Origin: Tannerellaceae bacterium
GTDB lineage: Bacteria > Bacteroidota > Bacteroidia > Bacteroidales > Tannerellaceae
Assembly (NCBI GenBank): GCA_031273385.1
Contig: JAISRY010000102.1
Coordinates: 1-14,551, forward strand
Direction: 5' to 3'
DNA length: 14,551 nucleotides
The position numbers and the translations under genes were made by a program. Shown here piece after piece: positions 9,226-14,551 of the stretch; the first letter of the stretch is position 1; every line of letters begins with the position of its first letter. The notes under the pieces were generated by a model. That model made no database searches, was not told the DNA's origin, and saw only the letters and a program-made list of their open reading frames with translations.

Positions 9226-9657
9226 ATGAAAAGTTTTAAATATACAATCAACGGTAATGTTTATAAGGTACACATCAATTCGGTGCTCGAAGATGTGGCC
9301 GAAGTAGAAGTAAACGGAACACCTTATAAAGTCAAAATGGAAAAACCGGCAAAGAAACAGGTCGTCACCCTGAAAAGGCCGGTACAGGCGCCCACGACAT
9401 CGACCGGAGCGCCCGTCGTCACCCGCCAGGCCGCCTCATCTACGCCGGGAGCCGTCAAGTCCCCGCTGCCGGGCGTCATCCTGGAGATAAAGTGCAAAGT
9501 GGGCGACACGGTAAAAAGAGGCCAGACGCTTCTTATCCTTGAAGCAATGAAGATGGAGAACAACATCAATGCCGACCGCGACGGTAGCGTGATTGAAATA
9601 AAAGTAAACAAAGGAGACTCTGTACTTGAAAATGCAGACCTCGTAGTAATCGGATAA
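9226..9657 (+). CDS. mmdC: Biotin carboxyl carrier subunit of methylmalonyl-CoA decarboxylase
   Basis: 143 residues. The C-terminal biotinyl domain (about 77-143) contains EAMKMEN with the biotin-accepting Lys109, preceded by the usual PLPGVILEI entry strand (80-88). An N-terminal beta segment (1-40) is followed by a flexible linker rich in Pro, Thr, Ala and Ser (about 50-77) that lets the biotin arm swing between carboxyltransferase and pump. This is the typical layout of MmdC/OadA carrier domains. It is cytoplasmic. It lies 22 bases after the OadG fusion and 4 bases before mmdB, so tight co-expression is expected. The alternative, a carrier for acetyl-CoA carboxylase, is less likely in this operon. 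Confidence 0.96.
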   Translation: MKSFKYTINGNVYKVHINSVLEDVAEVEVNGTPYKVKMEKPAKKQVVTLKRPVQAPTTSTGAPVVTRQAASSTPGAVKSPLPGVILEIKCKVGDTVKRGQTLLILEAMKMENNINADRDGSVIEIKVNKGDSVLENADLVVIG

Positions 9658-9661
9658 GAAT

Positions 9662-10822
9662 ATGCAAGAAAGCTTCTTTTCATTCCTTGGTGAGAACCTT
9701 CAGACGTTCCTTACCTATACGGGGGTATATAGCGCCACGCCCGGCCATCTCTTCATGATCCTGGTTGGCCTGTTCTTTATATTCCTCGCCATCAGATTTG
9801 AATTTGAACCCATGTTGCTGATCCCTATCGGATTCGGTATCCTGATCGGTAATATACCCTTTAAAGATGCCGGCCTGCAGGTCGGTATCTATGAGGAGGG
9901 CTCGGTGCTGAACATCCTCTACCAGGGTGTGACGTCGGGGTGGTATCCGCCCCTGATCTTTCTCGGTATCGGGGCCATGACGGACTTCTCGGCTTTGATC
10001 TCCAATCCGAAGCTGATGTTGATCGGGGCAGCCGCCCAGTTCGGTATTTTCGGTGCGTATACGATTGCACTCCAGATGGGATTCGAGCCCAATCAGGCGG
10101 GCGCAATCGGCATTATCGGCGGCGCGGACGGCCCGACGGCTATCTTCCTCTCCTCCAAACTGGCGCCCAACCTGATGGGGGCAATCGCCGTATCAGCCTA
10201 TTCATACATGGCGCTGGTACCGATTATACAACCGCCCTTTATGCGACTGCTGACGACGAAGAAAGAACGTGTGATCCGCATGAAACCGCCCAGGGTAGTC
10301 TCTTCAACCGAAAAGATTATTTTCCCGATCATCGGTTTGCTGCTCACCTGCTTCCTTGTCCCCTCGGGGCTTCCCTTGTTGGGGATGCTGTTCTTCGGCA
10401 ACCTGTTAAAGGAAAGCGGCGTTACGCGCCGTCTGGCGGAGACCGCCCGCGGGCCGCTGATCGATACGATCACGATCCTGCTGGGTGTGACCGTCGGCGC
10501 TTCGACACAGGCGACACAGTTCCTGACATTAAGTTCAATCAAGATTTTCGGCTTAGGCGCTTTGTCTTTCGTGATCGCCACCTGTGCCGGTATCCTGTTT
10601 GTGAAATTCTTTAACCTCTTCCTCAGGGAGGGGAACAAGATCAATCCGCTTATCGGTAACTCCGGCGTATCCGCCGTTCCCGACTCGGCGCGTATTTCGC
10701 AAACCGTCGGCCTGGAATATGACCCGACAAACTACCTGTTGATGCACGCCATGGGACCGAATGTGGCCGGCGTAATCGGTTCGGCCGTTGCCGCCGGTAT
10801 CCTGCTGGGCTTCTTAGGTTGA
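9662..10822 (+). CDS. mmdB: Sodium-pumping decarboxylase beta subunit (MmdB/OadB family)
   Basis: 386 residues, strongly hydrophobic with about nine to eleven membrane segments. It decarboxylates carboxybiotin and couples this to Na+ export across the inner membrane. Family signatures are intact. GGADGPTAIFLSSKLAP (153-169) carries Asp156, which corresponds to the conserved Na+/proton site Asp. SAYSYMALVPIIQPP follows it (178-192). GNSGVSAVPDSAR (332-344) precedes the NYLLMHAMGPNVAG helix (357-370). The protein begins 4 bases after mmdC and is the last gene of the operon, followed by a strong terminator. OadB, MmdB and GcdB are close relatives; the methylmalonyl-CoA substrate is inferred from mce and mmdA in the same operon. 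Confidence 0.95.
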   Translation: MQESFFSFLGENLQTFLTYTGVYSATPGHLFMILVGLFFIFLAIRFEFEPMLLIPIGFGILIGNIPFKDAGLQVGIYEEGSVLNILYQGVTSGWYPPLIFLGIGAMTDFSALISNPKLMLIGAAAQFGIFGAYTIALQMGFEPNQAGAIGIIGGADGPTAIFLSSKLAPNLMGAIAVSAYSYMALVPIIQPPFMRLLTTKKERVIRMKPPRVVSSTEKIIFPIIGLLLTCFLVPSGLPLLGMLFFGNLLKESGVTRRLAETARGPLIDTITILLGVTVGASTQATQFLTLSSIKIFGLGALSFVIATCAGILFVKFFNLFLREGNKINPLIGNSGVSAVPDSARISQTVGLEYDPTNYLLMHAMGPNVAGVIGSAVAAGILLGFLG

Positions 10823-10850
10823 TACAGGGACGTACCATCCGTCTATATCA

Positions 10851-10903
10851 AAACAAAATCCGGCAAAGAGGGCGTTCGCGTTCCTCTTTGCCGGATTTTG
10901 TTT
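10851..10903. terminator. Bidirectional intrinsic terminator between convergent genes
   Basis: The left arm 10851-10871 and right arm 10883-10903 are perfect 21-base reverse complements. In the loop, CG-TTCG-CG (10873-10880) can form a small inner stem with a UUCG tetraloop. The outer part of each arm is T-rich when read outward (ATTTTGTTT on both strands), so the hairpin can end transcription of mmdB on plus and of the kinase gene on minus. It fills most of the 101-base gap between the two stop codons. Confidence 0.9.
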
Positions 10904-10923
10904 ACCACAGGGGCGCTCTCCGC

Positions 10924-12033
10924 TTACCGTATTTTCAAGGAGAAATGAAACGTAGACCCTTTTCCCTCCTCCGACTCAAACCAAAGCTCTCCCTCATGCA
11001 GCTGCACAAGGGCATGACAAATCATCAGCCCTAACCCCGACCCGCTTTCACCGTTTGTCCCGAAAGTGGTAAAGTGGGACTCCGGATCAAGCAGCTTCTC
11101 CCTGTCTTCCTTTTTGATCCCCTTGCCGGAATCTTTGACCCGGCAAAACATATACCCGTTTTCCGTCCGGGTAGCGATCTCCACCCGTCCGCCCTCATAG
11201 CAGAACTTAATGGCGTTCGACAGCAGGTTACGGATGATCGTCTTCACCAGGCCGGCATCAACCATCCCCATCAGCTCCTTATCCATCCCCTCCAAAGAGA
11301 TGGTGACCCGTTTCTGTTCCGCAATGGGACGGTATACCGCCACTAAGCCGTCAACAAGGCTATTGAGGTCTGTTTCCCGCCGGTAAAGCGGCTGCTTATC
11401 CCGGCTGTTCTTCGACCATTTCAGGAGGTTCTCCAACAGGAGAAAGGTATCTTCCAGTTTCCTGTTCATCGTCAGAAGCATCTCATAGACATGCTCTTCC
11501 AGCCCCTCTTTATCTACCGTCTTCAGGATCGCATGATTCAACATCTTCAATGAGCCGATCGGCGTGCGCAAGTCGTGCGCAATAACGGAATAAAGCAGGT
11601 CGCGCGATTCGACCGCCGCTTCCAGCTCTTTCCTGGTGCGCTCCGTACCGTACAATTTATAATGGGGGGCAATCCGCTTGACAAGCTCTTCCCGTTGGAA
11701 AGGCTTCGTGATGTATTCTGCCGCACCCAAGCGGTAGCCTTTCACAATACCCGACATATCAGGCTGGGCAGACATGATCATCACCGGAATATGATGCGTT
11801 TCGGGATAAGCCTTCAGGCGCTGAAGGACTTCATATCCATCCATTTCAGGCAGCACGATATCCAGGAGTATCAAATTAGGACGTTGCTTCCGGGCTATTT
11901 CTAAGGCTTCTGATCCATTATTGGCGCTAATCAACGTATACCCTTCATCGCTCAAAATAGCCCGAATGAGCAGAACATTCTCTGGAATATTATCTACTAT
12001 CAAGATAGTATATTCGGAAGCATAATTTTTCAT
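10924..12033 (-). CDS. Cytoplasmic receiver-histidine kinase hybrid
   Basis: 369 residues with no signal peptide or membrane segment. An N-terminal receiver domain (about 8-125) has the phospho-acceptor Asp58 in LLDIVLPEMDG and Lys110 in TKPF. A short coiled linker (about 128-146) leads to a HisKA domain with His153 in IAHDLRTPIG, then an ATPase domain with NLLSNAIKF (269-277), DSGKGI (301-306) and GSGLGL (331-336). The receiver-first order suggests it is tuned by phosphorylation from another kinase, or passes signals on without DNA binding, since no output domain is present. The second residue of the usual acidic pair is Asn15, so only Asp14 remains. No partner response regulator is adjacent. 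The divergent GH51 gene could be coincidental. The signal and target are unknown. Confidence 0.95.
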   Translation of the reverse strand: MKNYASEYTILIVDNIPENVLLIRAILSDEGYTLISANNGSEALEIARKQRPNLILLDIVLPEMDGYEVLQRLKAYPETHHIPVMIMSAQPDMSGIVKGYRLGAAEYITKPFQREELVKRIAPHYKLYGTERTRKELEAAVESRDLLYSVIAHDLRTPIGSLKMLNHAILKTVDKEGLEEHVYEMLLTMNRKLEDTFLLLENLLKWSKNSRDKQPLYRRETDLNSLVDGLVAVYRPIAEQKRVTISLEGMDKELMGMVDAGLVKTIIRNLLSNAIKFCYEGGRVEIATRTENGYMFCRVKDSGKGIKKEDREKLLDPESHFTTFGTNGESGSGLGLMICHALVQLHEGELWFESEEGKGSTFHFSLKIR

Positions 12034-12056
12034 TCAGTATTCACTCAATCAGGCGA

Positions 12057-12064
12057 CAAAAGTA
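12057..12064 (-). promoter_or_regulatory. -7 promoter element for the receiver-kinase gene
   Basis: On the minus strand this reads TACTTTTG, matching TAnnTTTG. It lies 23 bases before the kinase start codon, implying a very short leader of around 15-20 bases. No clear -33 TTTG at the usual distance was found. Confidence 0.45.
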
Positions 12065-12139
12065 TCAATTTACTTTGGATTACCCTATCTTATTGCAAAC
12101 AAATAGCGGCAATTTCACATTTTTTCCACTATAATTCCA

Positions 12140-12147
12140 TAGATTTG
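12140..12147 (+). promoter_or_regulatory. -7 promoter element for the GH51 gene
   Basis: TAGATTTG matches the Bacteroidetes -7 consensus. It is 45 bases before the GH51 ATG at 12193, giving a leader of roughly 40 bases. A TTTC at 12113-12116 is a poor -33 candidate at a slightly long spacing. The remaining intergenic sequence is A/T-rich, and I see no obvious operator. Confidence 0.45.
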
Positions 12148-12192
12148 TAAACGAAACAATTCCGGTATCAGGTATGTTGCCGGTAGTAAGAT

Positions 12193-14551
12193 ATGCACGC
12201 ACTGATTAGACAATCATATCCGATCCTTTTTACCTGGATTCTGCTGGCGGGATGCAGGCCGGAAATGCCATCGACCTCTTCCGTTACGGTCGTGGCCGAC
12301 GGATGGCCGATGCCCGTAAATAAGGCGTTGTACGGGTTGACAATCGAAGAGATAAACCATGCCGTAGAGGGCGGCATATACGCCGAACTGATACAAAACC
12401 GCAGTTTTGAAGACGGCGAACCGCCCCCCAACTGCTTCTATCATGCCGGCCAAAGCGCACTGGTTACGCCCAATGGCTGGACGCACCCCTTTATCCCGCC
12501 GGATGCTATCCCGGGATGGAAGTTGCTTTCACGCGGTACTTTTGCCTGGCTGGAGACCAAACGGGTGATCAACGAAACGAACAAACGCGCACTCATGGTC
12601 TCCGTTACCGTAGGCGCAGGGATGGGCAGGGGAGGCGTCGCCGCCGAAGGGTACAATGGGATATCCATCCGAAAAGGAGAAAAATACACGCTCTCTTTCT
12701 TTACCAGGACAGCCCGTTCCGTTGTGCCCAAACCGATACGCATCGCGTTGGAAAACCCGGCGCTGACTAAAACATGGAGCGATGAATACCAGGTAACCCC
12801 GACATTTGAATGGGAACGCTACCACCACACATTCACAGCCATTGAAGATGCCGACAGCGCACTCCTGACATTCACGGCAGACAGCTCGTCTTTCTTCTGG
12901 CTCGACGTCGTATCGCTCTTTCCCGAAAAGACATGGCGCAACCGTCCCAACGGGCTGCGTGCGGATCTGATGGAGGCGATCGCCGCACTGAATCCCGCGT
13001 TCATCCGTTTCCCCGGAGGAGCTTTTGCCGAAGGCTATACAGCCGGCACATTCCCCGTATGGCATGAAAGCATAGGCGATATCGCCGACCGGAAACACTT
13101 CTGGAATATCTGGTCATACGGGACAAGCAACGGGATGGGCTTCCACGAATACCTGCAAATGTGCGAAGACCTGAACGTCGAACCCATCTATGTCGTCAAC
13201 AGCGGCATTACCAACCAGGCACGACGCCCCCGCTACGAAGATATCACCAAAATGGACATTTGGGTACAAAACGCCCTCGACGCCCTGGCATACGCCAACG
13301 AACCGCCCGACTCCACATTCGGAGCGATGCGCGCAAAGAATGGGCATCCCGAGCCTTTTCATCTGAAATACATCGAAATAGGAAGTGAAAACTCCGGGTA
13401 CGAATACAACCGGAGATTCCCGCTATTCAAGAAAGCCATACGCGATGCCTACCCCGGCGTCACGGTGATCAGCAGTTCGCCCGTCTCCCGTCAGGGCAGG
13501 CAGGAATGGGTGGACTCCCACCTCCATGCTAATGAAACGTTCTTCCTCTCCAACCACAACCGGTACAAGGAAAACCATCCCTACCATTCGCCCGCCGTAT
13601 TCATCGGCGAACTCTCCACCACAAGCGAAAAGCAACACGGCACATTACGCGCCGCCGTCGCCGAAGCCTGCTTCCTGATCGAAGCCGAACGCCATCCGGA
13701 TATCGTCAAACGGCTGGCATACGCGCCGGTTCTACGTCATGCAAAGTATAAAAGCCAACGCCCACAATCGCTTATCTCATTCGACAGCAAAGAAATCGTA
13801 ACAACCCCCTCGTATCACCTATTGCAAATGTTCGCACAGCATCGTGGAGATGAGCTGTTAAAGACAGAAATAAAAACCTACGCACGCCCGCAGGTAAACA
13901 CCGGACAAGTCGCGATAATCCCCTCCGGCGAAAGCGATTATGAGATCACCGGCGTAAGGCTCAATAACCAACCGGCACCGGATTACACACAAATGGGCGA
14001 TTCATCGGCCTACAACTATGACTTATCGGTCAACGTCCGCCCCATCAAAGAAAACGGACAAATCCGCTTCCTCCTTCGCGACAACAAACAATCCGGAGAA
14101 GAGGCCAACTATATCTGCTTCGCCATCGCCAACGGCCAGTGCGAACTCTACCAACAAACAGGAACAATCAAAGACACCCTCGCCTCTCCCACCCCTTTTC
14201 AGATGGAAAACCAGCGCCTGCACACCATCCGGATCATCTGCAAAGATGCACACATCTCCTGTTATATCAACGGTTCCCCGATATACGCCGTCACCTTGCC
14301 GCCACTACCCTCCCTCGTGTCATTGGCCACAATAGACAAAACAAACAACCTCCTCCTGCTGAAAGTAGTAAACACAACTTTCCACAAAGAAAAAACCAAA
14401 CTTATCTTCAAAGGATTAAGCGTAAAAAACGACATAAACGTCATCCAACTAACCGGCACACCCCAATCCCGAAACACCTTTCCCCCCCCCAACCAAATCA
14501 CCCCCGCGGAGACCCGGGGCGCGGGGGGGGGGGGGGGGGGGGGGGGGGGGG
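12193..14551 (+). CDS. GH51-type alpha-L-arabinofuranosidase lipoprotein, 3' end beyond window
   Basis: Open from the ATG at 12193 to the window end (786 codons, no stop). A short signal peptide ends in a lipobox LAGC with Cys21, so it is a lipoprotein, probably at the cell surface or in the periplasm. A beta-rich, CBM-like region (about 80-245) precedes the catalytic barrel with RPNGLR (251-256), FRFPGG-type IRFPGG (271-276), the acid/base Glu399 in IEIGSENSG, and the nucleophile Glu473 in VFIGELS. The usual Asn before the acid/base Glu is Ser398, which is unusual. The C-terminal part (about 605-700) resembles a concanavalin-like sheet insert seen in Bacteroides GH51 enzymes. Expected activity is release of terminal arabinofuranose from arabinan or arabinoxylan. 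Only a few dozen C-terminal residues seem to be missing. Bases after about 14505 are unreliable. No susC/susD pair is visible in the window. Confidence 0.9.
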   Translation, partial: MHALIRQSYPILFTWILLAGCRPEMPSTSSVTVVADGWPMPVNKALYGLTIEEINHAVEGGIYAELIQNRSFEDGEPPPNCFYHAGQSALVTPNGWTHPFIPPDAIPGWKLLSRGTFAWLETKRVINETNKRALMVSVTVGAGMGRGGVAAEGYNGISIRKGEKYTLSFFTRTARSVVPKPIRIALENPALTKTWSDEYQVTPTFEWERYHHTFTAIEDADSALLTFTADSSSFFWLDVVSLFPEKTWRNRPNGLRADLMEAIAALNPAFIRFPGGAFAEGYTAGTFPVWHESIGDIADRKHFWNIWSYGTSNGMGFHEYLQMCEDLNVEPIYVVNSGITNQARRPRYEDITKMDIWVQNALDALAYANEPPDSTFGAMRAKNGHPEPFHLKYIEIGSENSGYEYNRRFPLFKKAIRDAYPGVTVISSSPVSRQGRQEWVDSHLHANETFFLSNHNRYKENHPYHSPAVFIGELSTTSEKQHGTLRAAVAEACFLIEAERHPDIVKRLAYAPVLRHAKYKSQRPQSLISFDSKEIVTTPSYHLLQMFAQHRGDELLKTEIKTYARPQVNTGQVAIIPSGESDYEITGVRLNNQPAPDYTQMGDSSAYNYDLSVNVRPIKENGQIRFLLRDNKQSGEEANYICFAIANGQCELYQQTGTIKDTLASPTPFQMENQRLHTIRIICKDAHISCYINGSPIYAVTLPPLPSLVSLATIDKTNNLLLLKVVNTTFHKEKTKLIFKGLSVKNDINVIQLTGTPQSRNTFPPPNQITPAETRGAGGGGGGGGG
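14506..14551. other. Low-complexity G-rich contig end, probable sequencing artefact
   Basis: The last 29 bases (14523-14551) are all G, preceded by a G/C-only-like stretch from about 14503. A run of nine C also occurs at 14482-14490. Long terminal poly-G is typical of two-colour Illumina reads that lost signal. Translation here gives poly-glycine, unlike any GH51 C-terminus, while the residues just before (PQSRNTF and PNQITP) still fit the family. Confidence 0.85.

Noticed and set aside
1..14551. CRISPR array, tRNA, rRNA, insertion sequence or riboswitch
   Set aside because: No spaced direct repeats, cloverleaf-like gene, transposase motif or conserved leader structure was seen. The intergenic gaps are all under 160 bases and accounted for.

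Overview
The window looks like chromosomal DNA of a Bacteroidales bacterium with a GC content slightly above half (judged by eye). Three things point there. Leaders before start codons are A/T-rich without clear Shine-Dalgarno sites. The promoters carry the Bacteroidetes -7 element TAnnTTTG. The gene set also fits: a long SecA with a C-terminal zinc motif, a sodium-pumping methylmalonyl-CoA decarboxylase, a cytoplasmic receiver-kinase hybrid and a lipoprotein GH51 arabinofuranosidase. The genus cannot be fixed from this sequence.

Region 1 (about 1-6200, plus strand) is an envelope and export cluster. It holds a DUF4105 membrane protein (candidate lipoprotein N-acyltransferase of the Lnb type), a protein with the PafA alkaline-phosphatase fold that has lost almost every catalytic residue, and SecA. 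The first two genes overlap by 4 bases and SecA follows 23 bases later.

Region 2 (6243-10822, plus strand) is a five-gene operon for the last steps of the succinate-to-propionate pathway: methylmalonyl-CoA epimerase, carboxyltransferase MmdA, an OadG-type gamma subunit fused to a periplasmic lamin-tail domain, biotin carrier MmdC and membrane sodium pump MmdB. Together they would epimerise and decarboxylate methylmalonyl-CoA to propionyl-CoA and export Na+. A perfect 21-bp inverted repeat with T-tracts on both strands (10851-10903) ends this operon and the convergent kinase gene.

Region 3 (10924 to the end) has a minus-strand receiver/histidine kinase and, divergently, a plus-strand GH51 alpha-L-arabinofuranosidase lipoprotein that runs off the window. 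The 159-base gap between them has a -7 element on each strand. The last ~45 bases degrade into a 29-base G run that looks like a sequencing or assembly artefact, so the extreme end of the GH51 reading should not be trusted.

The most unusual observations are the apparently dead phosphatase kept between the Lnb candidate and SecA, and the lamin-tail/OadG fusion inside the sodium pump. No tRNA, rRNA, CRISPR array, insertion sequence or riboswitch was seen.
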